Below, piece after piece: positions 29,688 to 42,570 of a stretch of 53,657 nucleotides of DNA (the stretch's first letter is position 1; the number at the start of each line of letters is the position of its first letter). The notes beneath the pieces are model-generated. The model saw only the letters and a program-made list of their open reading frames with translations. It did not search any database and was not told where the DNA came from. Where the stretch lies: assembly GCA_945876945.1 (NCBI GenBank), contig CAMCQE010000011.1, positions 1-53,657 on the forward strand, given 5' to 3'. The translations under genes and the position numbers were made by a program. The stretch is from Klebsiella pneumoniae (lineage in GTDB: Bacteria > Pseudomonadota > Gammaproteobacteria > Ga0077536).

Positions 29688-29831
29688 GGTCTGAAACGTC
29701 TCCTGTTGCTGGACCGCTTCGTGATAGCGGATAACACGGCGGCCCCATCTAAACTCAGCGAAATCCAAGGCGTGGTGTTGGTTCGTTGGGCACGACCATT
29801 TCCGACGCGAAGGCGACTCTTAACGGCGGCG

Positions 29832-29840
29832 AGTATAGCA
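29832..29840 (-). promoter_or_regulatory. Possible petABC promoter, extended -10
   Basis: On minus TGCTATACT (TGn plus TATACT) lies about 145 bases upstream of the petA ATG, just after hisD. The -35 region is not well matched. A run of seven Ts follows the hisD stop (around 29863-29869) and may contribute to hisD termination, but I see no good stem beside it. Confidence 0.5.
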
Positions 29841-29876
29841 TCAAACATTCGTGCGACAGCCCGAAAAAAACCTCTG

Positions 29877-31199
29877 TCAGACCCGAGTTGCCGATTGATC
29901 GTCGTCGACTAGTCGTAGCTCCGCGGACCGGGCGTGGGCGGTAAGGCCTTCCGCGTGTGCAAGCGTTGATGCAAGGCGTCCGAGCCGGGAGGCGGCCGCC
30001 GAATTTGGCTCAATGATTGAAGACCGCTTCTGAAAATCGTAGACCCCAAGCGGCGAGGAAAATCGCGATGTACCCGCCGTGGGCAGGACGTGATTAGGCC
30101 CGGCGCAATAGTCGCCTAGCGGTTCATTCGCGAACCGGCCCATAAAAATGGCGCCGGCATGTCGTATTTGCGGCAACAGCGCCCGGGGGTTCTCGACCGA
30201 GAGTTCCAGATGCTCAGGGGCAATGCGATTGGTGAGGCTAACCGCCTCCTCCAAGTCGCGGACCAGAATGAGCGCGCCCCGGCCTTGCAGTGATTGGCCA
30301 ATGATGTTCGCGCGGGGCATGTCGGGGAGCAGGCGTTGGATACTGGCTGCGACGCGGTCCAGAAAGTCAGCATCGGGCGCGAGCAAAATCGCCTGCGCGT
30401 TCTCGTCGTGTTCGGCCTGCGAGAAGAGGTCCATCGCCACCCAGTCGGGGTCCGTTTTGCCGTCGCAAACCACCAGGATCTCTGAGGGACCAGCAATCAT
30501 GTCGATCCCGACTCGCCCAAATACCTGCGCCTTGGCAGTGGCGACATAGATATTGCCGGGCCCAACAATTTTATCGACCGCCGGTACTGTGGCGGTGCCG
30601 TATGCCAGCGCTGCCACTGCCTGCGCGCCACCAATGGAAAACACGCGGTCCACGCCGGCGATTCGTGCGGCAGCGAGCACCACCGGCTCAATCTGGCCAT
30701 TGGGCGCTGGCACGACCATGATAACTTCTCGCACCCCGGCAACCTTGGCTGGAATCACATTCATCAACACCGACGAAGGGTACGAGGCTTTGCCGCCTGG
30801 CACATACACGCCCGCGCGGTCGAGTGGCGTGATTTGCTGGCCGAGCACGGTGCCTTCGCCGTCGGCGTATTCCCAGGACTGCTGGATTTGCCGCGCGTGG
30901 TAGTTGCGAATGCGCGCTGCCGCAGATTCCAGCGCGCCGAGCACTTCGGAGCTTACCTGCGCCGCACTGTTATTGAGGTCGTGGACTTCAAGTTCAGCCG
31001 CAGCGCCAACTGCCCGGTGGTCGAAACGATTCGTGTATTCAATGAGGGCGGCATCCCCGCGGCGACGAACATCCTGGACGATCGTCCGCACGGTGGCCTG
31101 CACGGCGTCGTCGGTATCGTGGTCGTAGGCGAGAAGCGCCGTGAGCCGGGATTCGAAGTCAGGGTCGGTGCTCGACAGCCGCCGGGGCATTCCGATCAT
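29877..31199 (-). CDS. hisD: Histidinol dehydrogenase HisD
   Basis: Zinc enzyme for the last two oxidations of histidine synthesis (L-histidinol to L-histidine). The 440-residue product has [61 protein letters not shown] (catalytic and zinc-binding Gln/His region), and [18 protein letters not shown]. The length matches the family. The start overlaps the hisG stop as ATGA. The rest of the his pathway is outside the window. Confidence 0.97.
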   Translation of the reverse strand: MIGMPRRLSSTDPDFESRLTALLAYDHDTDDAVQATVRTIVQDVRRRGDAALIEYTNRFDHRAVGAAAELEVHDLNNSAAQVSSEVLGALESAAARIRNYHARQIQQSWEYADGEGTVLGQQITPLDRAGVYVPGGKASYPSSVLMNVIPAKVAGVREVIMVVPAPNGQIEPVVLAAARIAGVDRVFSIGGAQAVAALAYGTATVPAVDKIVGPGNIYVATAKAQVFGRVGIDMIAGPSEILVVCDGKTDPDWVAMDLFSQAEHDENAQAILLAPDADFLDRVAASIQRLLPDMPRANIIGQSLQGRGALILVRDLEEAVSLTNRIAPEHLELSVENPRALLPQIRHAGAIFMGRFANEPLGDYCAGPNHVLPTAGTSRFSSPLGVYDFQKRSSIIEPNSAAASRLGRLASTLAHAEGLTAHARSAELRLVDDDQSATRV

Positions 31200-31864
31200 G
31201 CGGCGCTCCAGGGCGAAGTCTCCCCAACCGCCGCCGCGAGCGCGCTGATGAGCGAGGTCACCCGGGCGTGTTTAGTCTTCATGGAAGCCTTGTTTACGAT
31301 GAGCCGGGAACTGATATCACACAGATGTTCCAGCGGCGCCAGACCGTTCGCCCGGAGCGTATTTCCCGTATCAACCACATCGACGATGCGGTCAGCCAGA
31401 CCTACCAGGGGCGCGAGCTCCATCGACCCGTACAGCTTGATGACTTCAACCTGTACGCCTTGTTCGGCATACCAACGACGGGTAATGCCTTCGTACTTGG
31501 TGGCAACCCGCAAGCGACCTAACTGTTCAGTCGCACCGACCGGACCGGCAACCATCAGGCGGCAACGCGCAATCTTGAGATCGAGCGGTTCGTAGTAACC
31601 GCTTCCGTTGTACTCCAGCAGAACATCTTTCCCTGCGACGCCGACGTCGGCAGCGCCGTACTCCACATAAGTCGGGACATCGCTTGCTCGCACGACCACC
31701 ATCTTGACCCCAGGGTCGGTGGTCTCAAGTATCAGTTTGCGGGTGGTGTTAAGGTCGTCAATCGGAGTGATGCCAGCCTGGGCCAGCAAGGGCAACGCAT
31801 CTTTGAGAATGCGTCCTTTGGACACGGCAATAATGAGTTGGTCACCGGATGGAAGGCTATTCAT
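31196..31864 (-). CDS. hisG: ATP phosphoribosyltransferase, short form HisG
   Basis: Catalyses the first, feedback-regulated step of histidine synthesis. From ATG 31864 it has 222 residues, the short HisG form without the C-terminal regulatory domain; family knowledge says this form needs the HisRS-like subunit HisZ, which is not in this window. Signatures are [36 protein letters not shown] and the PRPP-binding [15 protein letters not shown]. It lies 19 bases after murA and overlaps hisD. Confidence 0.95.
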   Translation of the reverse strand: MNSLPSGDQLIIAVSKGRILKDALPLLAQAGITPIDDLNTTRKLILETTDPGVKMVVVRASDVPTYVEYGAADVGVAGKDVLLEYNGSGYYEPLDLKIARCRLMVAGPVGATEQLGRLRVATKYEGITRRWYAEQGVQVEVIKLYGSMELAPLVGLADRIVDVVDTGNTLRANGLAPLEHLCDISSRLIVNKASMKTKHARVTSLISALAAAVGETSPWSAA

Positions 31865-31883
31865 GCTAAGGCCCCGTCTGAAC

Positions 31884-33155
<1,272 letters not shown>

Positions 33156-33410
33156 TTAAAGCGTGGCGAACGGCTTTTGACGTTGCCACTCTTCGGGGGT
33201 AAGCGTCTGCAAGGACAGTGCGTGAATCGCCTGCTGCATGTGATCGCCCAGCGACTTATACACGAGCTGATGGCGCTTGACGGGGGACAGGCCGCTGAAT
33301 CCGTCATAGATGACGCGGGCGGCGAAATGCACGCCGTCATCCCCGTCGACGGCGACCTCTGCGCCCTGCAAGCCGGCTTCGATCAGCTGCTGGATTTTTT
33401 CTTTTCGCAT
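33156..33410 (-). CDS. ibaG: BolA family protein IbaG (YrbA)
   Basis: 84-residue BolA-like protein. KEKIQQLIEAGLQGAEVAVD, HFAARVIYDGFSGLSPVKRH and LVYKSLGDHMQQAIHALSLQ give the BolA alpha-beta fold with the conserved region around FSGLSPVKRHQLVY. BolA and IbaG proteins bind [2Fe-2S] clusters with monothiol glutaredoxins and, in E. coli, respond to acid stress. It lies between mlaC and murA; the STAS-domain mlaB usually found in this interval is absent (33-base gap). Confidence 0.9.
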   Translation of the reverse strand: MRKEKIQQLIEAGLQGAEVAVDGDDGVHFAARVIYDGFSGLSPVKRHQLVYKSLGDHMQQAIHALSLQTLTPEEWQRQKPFATL

Positions 33411-33443
33411 GACTTGGGAGTTACCAGGAGCCGATTCGGCGCC

Positions 33444-34058
33444 TCAGGCGCCGAGGTCCTTGTTCTTGGCGTTGAGATTCTGGAGCAACTTGTCGATGCC
33501 GCCGTCCTTGAGAATCGGTGAGAAAGATGACTTGAAGGTCTTCACCAGACTGATGCCATCGACTTCGACATCAAAAACCTTCCATTCGCCGGTCTTGTTG
33601 TGCAAGCGGTAGACCACCGGGAGCACTTTGCCCACGGTCTGCATGATGTTCTGCCGCACGGTAGCGGTCTTCGGGTTGTTCGCCGGCGGCACCGCGGGGT
33701 ATTCGACCGACTGGTCGGAGTATTCCAGCAGGGCGGTCGCATAGGTGCGGACCAACAAACGGCGGAATTGCTCGACGAAGGCTTTCTGTTTCGCCTCTTC
33801 AGTGGTTTTCCAGGTGGCGCCCAGCACCCACTGCGACATGATTTCAAAATCGAAGTGCGGAAAGATCATTTCCGACACCAGACTGTACATTTTCGCCGGG
33901 TCGGCACGCAGGCTTTCTTTGTCGCTCCGCACCCGCTGCATGACCTCAGTGGTCGTCGTTTGCACGATTTGCAGCGCGCTGTCGTCCGCGCGAACCGTAG
34001 GCGGCAGCAACACGGCGCAAATCATCAGGAACAGGCTGGCCAGAAATTGTCGCTTCAT
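33444..34058 (-). CDS. mlaC: Periplasmic phospholipid-binding protein MlaC
   Basis: Soluble carrier shuttling phospholipid between the MlaA complex at the outer membrane and the MlaFEDB complex at the inner membrane. The 204-residue protein has a cleavable signal (MKRQFLASLFLMICAVLLPP, cut after RA) and the Tol-tol/MlaC domain with FPHFDFEIMSQWVLG and EQFRRLLVRTYATALLEY. GGAG precedes the ATG and a 7-bp hairpin lies about 20 bases upstream. None of mlaF, mlaE, mlaD or mlaB flank it; gloA is upstream behind a terminator. Confidence 0.92.
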   Translation of the reverse strand: MKRQFLASLFLMICAVLLPPTVRADDSALQIVQTTTTEVMQRVRSDKESLRADPAKMYSLVSEMIFPHFDFEIMSQWVLGATWKTTEEAKQKAFVEQFRRLLVRTYATALLEYSDQSVEYPAVPPANNPKTATVRQNIMQTVGKVLPVVYRLHNKTGEWKVFDVEVDGISLVKTFKSSFSPILKDGGIDKLLQNLNAKNKDLGA

Positions 34059-34079
34059 TCGATGTTCTCCATCGGCAGC

Positions 34080-34099
34080 GCACCACTCATTGGTGGTGC
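34080..34099 (-). other. 7-bp inverted repeat in the mlaC leader
   Basis: On minus GCACCAC, CAATGA and GTGGTGC form a perfect 7-bp stem with a 6-base loop. It ends 21 bases before the mlaC start codon, just ahead of the ribosome binding site, so it could be an operator or a translational control hairpin. No T-tract follows, so it is not a normal terminator. Confidence 0.5.
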
Positions 34100-34127
34100 A
34101 GAGGGCGCGGCATTACCGCAAGGCAGG

Positions 34128-34163
34128 AAAAAACCGCTGGCACTGTAGCACAAAGGCCAGCGG
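34128..34163 (-). terminator. Strong intrinsic terminator after gloA
   Basis: On minus CCGCTGGC (34156-34163) and GCCAGCGG (34134-34141) form a perfect 8-bp GC-rich stem with a 14-base loop, followed at once by TTTTTTCC. It lies 27 bases after the gloA stop and separates the queA-to-gloA unit from mlaC. Confidence 0.9.
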
Positions 34164-34189
34164 CCCCCACAAGGCAAAAACGGCTACGG

Positions 34190-34585
34190 TCAGCCCGGAT
34201 TCGGCTCGTCCTGCAGGAGTTCAACCTTGTACCCGTCCGGGTCCTCGAGAAACGCGATTACCGTGCGACCACCTTTCATGGGACCCGCCTCACGAATAAC
34301 TTTGCCGCCCTTCGCCTTCACCCTGTCGCAGGTCGCGTAGACGTCATCCACCCCGATCGCAATGTGGCCGTAGGCAGAGCCCTGATCGTAGGCATCGGTA
34401 TCCCAGTTATGGGTCAGTTCAAGCACGGTGGAATTCATTTCATCGCCATAGCCCACAAACGCCAGAGTGAATCGTCCTTCCGCATAGTCCTTGCGGCGGA
34501 TGAGTTTCATATCAAGCACGTTGCAGTAGAAATCGAGTGCTTTGTCGAGGTTGGTCACTCTCAGCATGGTGTGCATCATTCGCAT
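34190..34585 (-). CDS. gloA: Lactoylglutathione lyase (glyoxalase I)
   Basis: Converts the methylglyoxal-glutathione hemithioacetal to S-lactoylglutathione. The 131-residue protein has metal ligands at the E. coli positions: His5 (MHTMLRV), Glu56 (TVLELTHN), His74 (YGHIAIGV) and Glu122 (YKVELLQ). Like the E. coli enzyme it is short and so probably of the nickel-activated class, by family resemblance. It is the last gene before the strong terminator and lies 39 bases after purT. Confidence 0.96.
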   Translation of the reverse strand: MRMMHTMLRVTNLDKALDFYCNVLDMKLIRRKDYAEGRFTLAFVGYGDEMNSTVLELTHNWDTDAYDQGSAYGHIAIGVDDVYATCDRVKAKGGKVIREAGPMKGGRTVIAFLEDPDGYKVELLQDEPNPG

Positions 34586-34624
34586 GGTGTTCTCCTTGTC
34601 GCTCTTCTGATTTCGTTCTTGGCT

Positions 34625-35836
34625 TCAGGGTTCAATGGTAATCTCGATGGCGGCGGCGGCCTGTCGGGCTCGCGCCAAAGCCTGCCCCACATCGGCGCCT
34701 CTGGCCAGCGCAACGGCGAGGCGGCGTTTTCCGTGCACCTCGGGTTTTCCGAAGAGTCGAACCTCGGTGGACGGTGCAGCGAGCGCGGCGGCGACCCCGC
34801 TATAGGTAATCCGGGCGCCGTCACCCTCACCGAGCACCGCCACTGACGCCGCTGGCCCCCAGTGTTCAATCACCGGCACCGGCAACCCCAGTACCGCGCG
34901 CACGTGCAGGGCGAATTCCGAAAGCGCCTGCCCCACCAGCGTCACCATGCCGGTATCGTGCGGCCGCGGGGACACTTCGCTGAAGATGACCTCATCCCCG
35001 CGCACAAATAGTTCGACCCCGAATAAGCCTCGCCCGCCCAAAGCGGAAGTCACGCGCTCGGCAATCGCCTCGGCGCGCTGCCGGGCAAGTTCACTCATGG
35101 GCTGCGGCTGCCAGGATTCGCGGTAATCGCCATCAATCTGCAAGTGTCCGATAGGCGCGCAGAAACTCGTTCCGCCCACGTGGCGCACCGTCAGCAGCGT
35201 GATTTCATAATCGAATTCAATAAACCCTTCCACAATCACACGCGGCACGGCAGCGCGTGCACCGCTGACCGCGTAAGCCCAGGCGCGCTGGGCGTCGTCG
35301 GCGGTACGCACGACCATCTGTCCCTTGCCGGAGGAACTCATCACGGGCTTCACCACACAGGGCATGCCGATACGGCCGATGGCCGCCAGACACCCGTCCG
35401 CCGCGCTCGCGAACTCGTAAGGCGAGGTTGGGACGCCGAGTTCTTCGGCAGCCAGTCTGCGAATACCCTCGCGGTCCATGGTCAGCCTGACCGCGCGGGC
35501 GGTCGGCGCCACATGCCAGCCCGCCGCTTCCAGTGCCAGCAGGCGCTCGGTCGCGATAGCTTCGACTTCGGGCAGAATGAAATGCGGACGTTCCAGTTGA
35601 ATCACCGCCTCCAGGGCGTCGCCATCCAGCATATTGACGACATGGGCGCGATGCGCGACCTGCATGGCCGGCGCGTTCGGATAGCGGTCGACCGCTATGA
35701 CTTCAACGCCGAGACGCTGGGCCTCCAGCGCCACCTCTTTACCCAATTCGCCCGCACCGAGCAGCATCAGACGCACAGCGGTATCCGTGAGCGGCGTGCC
35801 CAGCACAGGGTTCTTGAAGAGGGGATCAACGCTCAT
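34625..35836 (-). CDS. purT: Formate-dependent phosphoribosylglycinamide formyltransferase PurT
   Basis: ATP-grasp enzyme making formyl-GAR from GAR, formate and ATP, the folate-independent alternative to PurN. The 403-residue protein has [70 protein letters not shown] (ATP loop) and [14 protein letters not shown]. It overlaps pdxB as ATGA, an unusual pairing for translational coupling as the two pathways (purine and PLP) are distinct. Identity is firm. Confidence 0.96.
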   Translation of the reverse strand: MSVDPLFKNPVLGTPLTDTAVRLMLLGAGELGKEVALEAQRLGVEVIAVDRYPNAPAMQVAHRAHVVNMLDGDALEAVIQLERPHFILPEVEAIATERLLALEAAGWHVAPTARAVRLTMDREGIRRLAAEELGVPTSPYEFASAADGCLAAIGRIGMPCVVKPVMSSSGKGQMVVRTADDAQRAWAYAVSGARAAVPRVIVEGFIEFDYEITLLTVRHVGGTSFCAPIGHLQIDGDYRESWQPQPMSELARQRAEAIAERVTSALGGRGLFGVELFVRGDEVIFSEVSPRPHDTGMVTLVGQALSEFALHVRAVLGLPVPVIEHWGPAASVAVLGEGDGARITYSGVAAALAAPSTEVRLFGKPEVHGKRRLAVALARGADVGQALARARQAAAAIEITIEP

Positions 35837-36957
35837 GCAATGCTCACCGGAAAGCCGACAGATTGAAGCAGGCGCGCAGTATCCCGATCGCCCTGCGGCA
35901 GTGCAACCGGCTGGGCCAGAAACTCGCGACGCGTGCCGAAGCGGGCCCGCAGACGATCAAATTCGGCGCTCAGCGTAGCAACGTCAACGCCCTTCACGAC
36001 CGCCGTGAGCGTCCGTGGATCGCAGCAGTAAAGCACGGCCTCGTGCAAAGCCGGCATCGACTCGGCGGTGCCCAGCGTCAGCATCGCTGCCGGCCCAGAC
36101 ACCCTGTCAGCGGGCGCGACCGTCCCGCCCGTCCACCGGGCTAGCGCGTCGCGAATCTGCATCGTCGCCCGGCGCCGGGCGTCGACCGAGTGTCCTGCAA
36201 TATGCGGGGTCGCCACCCAAGCCCGATCAAGCAGCGGCAGATTGATTTGCGGCTCACCTTCCCAACAGTCAATCGCCGCCCGGAGCTTGCCGGCGTCGAG
36301 CGCCGCGCACAGCGCTTGCTCATCCACCACTCCGCCGCGCGCGGCGTTGATAAGCAAGCTGCCGGCTGGCATGGCCGCCAAGGCCTTGGCGTCCAGCAGT
36401 CCTCGTGTGGGATGAGCGCCGTCGGCGGTGAGGGGTACGTGCAGGCTCACCACATCCGCTTGTAAAACGCGCTCGAAATCTACAAATCCGGGCTGCCCCT
36501 CTCGCGCGGCCCGAGGCGGATCATGGCGGAGACACGTCACCCCAAGTGCCTCAAGCAGGCCTTGCGCCGCAGTCCCCGCGTGGCCACAGCCAATGATGCC
36601 AACGCGCAAATCCAACGGTGCGCGGTCGCTTTGTGCCGCGAAAGCGAGCACGCAGGCCAGTACATACTCGCCCACTGCCCGGGCATTGCAGCCGGGGGCC
36701 GAAGCAAACGTGATGTTTCGGGACTCGAGATACTGGAGGTCGATGTGGTCGGTGCCGGCGGTCGCCGTGCCGACGAAACGCACCGGGCTGTCGCGCAGGA
36801 GTTCGCGGTTAACCCGGGTGACGGAGCGCACGAGTAGCGCATCTGTATCGGTCAGGTCATTGGCCGTCAGGCTCCGGCCATCCACCAGCCTCACCTCGCC
36901 GTAGGCCACGAACGCCTCAGCGGCGTCCACCATCACGCGGTCGACCACCAGCTTCAT
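35833..36957 (-). CDS. pdxB: Erythronate-4-phosphate dehydrogenase PdxB
   Basis: NAD-dependent D-2-hydroxyacid dehydrogenase in the DXP-dependent pathway to pyridoxal phosphate. From ATG 36957 (374 residues) it has an N-terminal catalytic part beginning [34 protein letters not shown], the Rossmann [32 protein letters not shown] and the catalytic ATPHIAGHS, plus the PdxB-specific C-terminal dimerisation domain. The start has no good Shine-Dalgarno sequence; the 42-codon extension upstream overlaps secF and is rejected. Confidence 0.93.
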   Translation of the reverse strand: MKLVVDRVMVDAAEAFVAYGEVRLVDGRSLTANDLTDTDALLVRSVTRVNRELLRDSPVRFVGTATAGTDHIDLQYLESRNITFASAPGCNARAVGEYVLACVLAFAAQSDRAPLDLRVGIIGCGHAGTAAQGLLEALGVTCLRHDPPRAAREGQPGFVDFERVLQADVVSLHVPLTADGAHPTRGLLDAKALAAMPAGSLLINAARGGVVDEQALCAALDAGKLRAAIDCWEGEPQINLPLLDRAWVATPHIAGHSVDARRRATMQIRDALARWTGGTVAPADRVSGPAAMLTLGTAESMPALHEAVLYCCDPRTLTAVVKGVDVATLSAEFDRLRARFGTRREFLAQPVALPQGDRDTARLLQSVGFPVSIA

Positions 36958-36988
36958 GGCGCGCGTCGGGTCAGCGCCGCCGGCGCCC

Positions 36989-37924
36989 TCACGGCCGAGA
37001 GTCGACGTCCGCGCCTTCTTTCTGCGCCGGCAACAGATCCTGTCTTGTCGCGCCCAAGGCCAACACCGAAGCACTCGCGACATAAATCGACGAGTAGGTG
37101 CCCACGATGATGCCGATGATCAGCGCGGTGGCGAAACTGTGAATCAGCGCGCCACCGAGAAAGAACAGCGACAGCACGGTGAGCATGGTCACCACATGCG
37201 TGTTGATGGTGCGTGACAGCGTTTGATTGAGCGAGATGTTCATGACCTTGATGGGATCGGCCACTCGCATGCTGCGGAAGTTCTCACGAATCCGGTCAAA
37301 GATAACGATGGTGTCATTCAGCGAATAACCCATGATGGCCAGCACGGCAGCCAGCGCTGTCAGGTCAAATTCAAGCCGGGAAAGGGAGAAGAATCCCACA
37401 ATCACCAGCACGTCGTGCACGGTGGCCACAATCGCGCCGACGGCAAATTTGAACGTAAACCGCAGCATCACGTAGATCAGGATGCCGCCGATCGCAATCA
37501 GGGCGGCGATAAGACCATCTTCTGCCAGCTCTTCCCCGACCTGCGGGCCTACAAATTCCACACGCCGTATTTCGGCATCCGGGAGGAGCTTGCTGAGCCG
37601 CATGCCCACATCTTTGCTGGCCGCTTCGGCGCCGGTTGGCTCCGCGGGCGGCGGCAAGCGCAGCATCACGTTTTCGGGTGAGCCGAAGTTCTGCACCACC
37701 CCGCCACCAAAGTCGGAGCCTTTCAGCGTCTCGCGGATAGATTCCAGATTAGCGGGCTGCTTGTAGGCCAGTTCCACCACCGTTCCGCCGGTGAACTCGA
37801 TGCTGAAATGAAGCCCAACCGTAAACAGCGAGATGATGGCGGCGATATTGATGGCGCTGGACAACCAGAGCCCCATGCGGCGCCACTGCATGAAATCGTA
37901 GTTGGGGTTTTTCCACTGAAGCAT
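36989..37924 (-). CDS. secF: Protein translocase subunit SecF
   Basis: RND-like membrane subunit that uses proton motive force with SecD to complete export on the periplasmic side. The 311-residue protein has six hydrophobic segments, the periplasmic P1 domain opening FTGGTVVELAYKQPANLESI, and the family blocks GYSLNDTIVIFDRIREN and LSRTINTHVVTMLTVLSLF. It lies 18 bases after secD, the normal arrangement, and 31 bases before pdxB. Confidence 0.96.
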   Translation of the reverse strand: MLQWKNPNYDFMQWRRMGLWLSSAINIAAIISLFTVGLHFSIEFTGGTVVELAYKQPANLESIRETLKGSDFGGGVVQNFGSPENVMLRLPPPAEPTGAEAASKDVGMRLSKLLPDAEIRRVEFVGPQVGEELAEDGLIAALIAIGGILIYVMLRFTFKFAVGAIVATVHDVLVIVGFFSLSRLEFDLTALAAVLAIMGYSLNDTIVIFDRIRENFRSMRVADPIKVMNISLNQTLSRTINTHVVTMLTVLSLFFLGGALIHSFATALIIGIIVGTYSSIYVASASVLALGATRQDLLPAQKEGADVDSRP

Positions 37925-37942
37925 TGCGAAAGACTCCCGCGA

Positions 37943-39772
37943 TCAGACCGACAGACTCTTCAGCCGGCGACGACCAAAGATGAGATTAACCAACGCGCGT
38001 GTGCAGGTGACCGCGGTGAACATGGAGGTCAGGATGCCCAGCGACAGCGAAATCGCAAACCCCTTGACCGGCCCCGAACCAAAACTAAACAGCACGATCG
38101 CGGCGATAAGCGTGGTGACGTTGGAGTCGAGAATGGTGGCAAAGGCACGCTCATAGCCCGCGTGGATTGCCGCCTGTGGCGACATGCCTCGCCGGATTTC
38201 CTCGCGAATACGCTCGTTGATGAGGACGTTGGCGTCTACCGCCACGCCCACTGTCAGCAAGATACCGGCGATGCCGGGCAGCGACAGCGTGGCTTGCAGC
38301 ATCGAGAGTAGCGCCACCAGCAACACCACGTTCAGCGCCAGACCGATGTTCGCAATCAGACCGAACACACGGTAGTACACCGTCATATAGATGCAGACCG
38401 CGATGAAGCCGACGACGAAGGAACTGAATCCGCTGTCGATATTCGCCTGACCCAAGCTCGGCCCAACGGTCCGTTCCTCTATGATTTCCATCGGCGCGGC
38501 CAGCGCGCCGGCACGCAAAAGCAAAGCGAGTTCACGGGACTCGTCGGCGTTATCGAGGCCTGAAATCTGAAAGCGCTTGCCCAGTTCGTCGCGGATGGTA
38601 GCGACGTTGATAACTTCTTCCACGCGACGGCCTTCCACCTGCTCGATGAAGACCACCGCCATCTGTTTACCGATTTCTTCGCGGGTGGAGCGGGCGAAAT
38701 TGCGGGCGCCCTTGCCGTCCAGCGTGATGAACACCGCAGGCTCTCCGCTTTGCTGTTCGACGCCAGAACTGGCATCCACGATGGCGTCACCCGTTAGCAT
38801 CACCTTCCGATTCAGCAAAATCGGGCCATCATTACGGCGCTGGAAGAGTTTGGAGCCGGGCGGCACCTTGCCTTCGGTTGCGGCCTTCACGTCGCCCGCC
38901 ATGTCCACCATCCGGAATTCCAGCGTGGCGGTGGCGCCGATGAGTTTCTTGGCCTCGGCGGTGTCTTCAACGCCGGGCAACTGCACCACCACCCGGCTAT
39001 CGCCCTGCTGTTGAATGACGGGCTCGGCTACGCCGAATTCGTTGATTCGGTTACGTAGCGTGGTGAGGTTTTGCTTGACAGCGGTCTTGCGCGCCTCCAC
39101 TACAAAAGCGGGTTTGGGCGTGAGCTTGATCGGGAATTCGTCCGAGACGGGGCCTTCAGCCAGCAGCAGATCGCGAAAGTCACTGCCAATGACGTCGATC
39201 GCGGCTTTTTTCGCCTCAGCATTAAGGAACGTCACATCGATCCCGCCCCCCGCCGCCCGCGACACGGCGCGGAAACGCACCTTCTTTTCGCGGAACGCAG
39301 CGCGCAACTCGGTGATAAAGCGGTCTTCGATCTGTTTGCGGACTTCCTCCACGTCCACCTGCATGAGGAAGTGCACGCCGCCCCGCAGGTCGAGCCCCAT
39401 GTACATTGGCTTGCCGCCAAGCGATCGCAGCCATTCCGGGGTAGCGGACGCCAGATTAAACGCCACCAGATATTGCTTGGTGTCGACGACTTCGCGTAGC
39501 GCCGTCATCGCCTTGCTTCGGCTTGCGTCATCTTTGAAGCGAAGTAACAGCCGCCCGCCGCTCACTTCCGAGGCTTTGAGCTCGGCGCCTGCTTTGCTCA
39601 CCGCTTCGGTGAGCGTTTTCTCGAGTGCGCTGTCAACCGGGGCAGAACGGCGAGCGCTGATCTGAAGCGCCGGGTCGAAACCGTAGAGATTCGGGAGCGC
39701 ATAGAGGGCGCCAAGCACCGTAATCGCAAGAATAAGAAGATAACGCCACAGCGGGTATTGATTCTGGATCAT
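37943..39772 (-). CDS. secD: Protein translocase subunit SecD
   Basis: Partner of SecF. From ATG 39772 (609 residues) it has TM1 (YLLILAITVLGALYALPNLY), a large periplasmic domain with GLDLRGGVHFLMQVDVEEV, RNRINEFGVAEPVIQQQGDS and VVQLPGVEDTAEAKKLIGAT, and five C-terminal transmembrane segments with GIAGILLTVGVAVDANVLI and ERIREEIRRGMSPQAAIHAG. The length is typical of the Gammaproteobacteria (E. coli 615). It lies 42 bases after yajC. Confidence 0.97.
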   Translation of the reverse strand: MIQNQYPLWRYLLILAITVLGALYALPNLYGFDPALQISARRSAPVDSALEKTLTEAVSKAGAELKASEVSGGRLLLRFKDDASRSKAMTALREVVDTKQYLVAFNLASATPEWLRSLGGKPMYMGLDLRGGVHFLMQVDVEEVRKQIEDRFITELRAAFREKKVRFRAVSRAAGGGIDVTFLNAEAKKAAIDVIGSDFRDLLLAEGPVSDEFPIKLTPKPAFVVEARKTAVKQNLTTLRNRINEFGVAEPVIQQQGDSRVVVQLPGVEDTAEAKKLIGATATLEFRMVDMAGDVKAATEGKVPPGSKLFQRRNDGPILLNRKVMLTGDAIVDASSGVEQQSGEPAVFITLDGKGARNFARSTREEIGKQMAVVFIEQVEGRRVEEVINVATIRDELGKRFQISGLDNADESRELALLLRAGALAAPMEIIEERTVGPSLGQANIDSGFSSFVVGFIAVCIYMTVYYRVFGLIANIGLALNVVLLVALLSMLQATLSLPGIAGILLTVGVAVDANVLINERIREEIRRGMSPQAAIHAGYERAFATILDSNVTTLIAAIVLFSFGSGPVKGFAISLSLGILTSMFTAVTCTRALVNLIFGRRRLKSLSV

Positions 39773-39814
39773 CGATTTTTGACTGATTGCGCGGCGCAAG
39801 CACAGGCGCCGGGA

Positions 39815-40144
39815 TCAAATTTCCTTAATGGTTCCCTTGGGCATGATGGCGCTCACAGCCTGACGCTGCAGTCGCACTTCCACGTTTTTGGCGATTTCCA
39901 CCTTAATGAAGGTGTCGCCAATTTCGGTCACGCGCCCCAGCAAGCCGCCGTTGGTGACGACTTCGTCACCCTTGCTCACGCCCTGCACCAGCTGCTGGTG
40001 CTCTTTCTGGCGCCGCATTTGGGGGCGAATGAGGAAAAAGTAGAACACCACGAACAACGCCACGAGGGGCAGGAAGCTCATCAGGCTCTGCTCGGGCGTA
40101 ACGGGTGCCGCCTGAGCCCAGGCATCGTTGATTAGAAAAGACAT
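39815..40144 (-). CDS. yajC: Sec translocon accessory protein YajC
   Basis: Small membrane protein of the SecDF-YajC complex. The 109-residue product has a short periplasmic N-terminus, one transmembrane helix (SFLPLVALFVVFYFFLI, about 23-39) ending in RPQMRRQKEHQQLVQ, then the conserved GDEVVTNGGLLGRVTEIGD. GGAGGGA lies before the ATG (40145 onwards on minus). The order queA-tgt-yajC-secD-secF is the same as in E. coli. Confidence 0.96.
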   Translation of the reverse strand: MSFLINDAWAQAAPVTPEQSLMSFLPLVALFVVFYFFLIRPQMRRQKEHQQLVQGVSKGDEVVTNGGLLGRVTEIGDTFIKVEIAKNVEVRLQRQAVSAIMPKGTIKEI

Positions 40145-40204
40145 CGCTCCCTCCTCACGAAAATTCGGCCGGCATTATGACACAGGGCTTCGGGCGGCAG
40201 GCAT

Positions 40205-42407
<2,203 letters not shown>

Positions 42408-42486
42408 GCAGTCGCTCGAGATCGGGGCACAAAGTTCGCGGTGCGGGAGACACCGCCGCGTGGCCAGTGTTAGGATTCGCCCCCTT

Positions 42487-42570
42487 GGCGGGATGGCGGA
42501 ATTGGTAGACGCAGTGGACTCAAAATCCACCGCTGGTGACAGTGTGCGGGTTCGAGTCCCGCTCCCGCTA
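42487..42570 (+). tRNA. tRNA-Leu, anticodon CAA
   Basis: Cloverleaf on plus: acceptor GGCGGGA pairs with TCCCGCT (first pair G-U), the D arm contains GGCGGAATTGGTAGACGC, the anticodon stem-loop is GTGGA-CTCAAAA-TCCAC with anticodon CAA, then a long variable arm typical of class II tRNAs and T arm GCGGG-TTCGAGT-CCCGC. The discriminator is A; the next bases are CAA, so CCA is not encoded. It reads leucine UUG codons. It stands alone, divergent from queA. Confidence 0.95.

Noticed and set aside
42438-42456. GCGGTG-CGGGAGA-CACCGC dyad between queA and tRNA-Leu as a preQ1 riboswitch
   Set aside because: A simple 6-bp hairpin; preQ1 riboswitch features are not recognisable.
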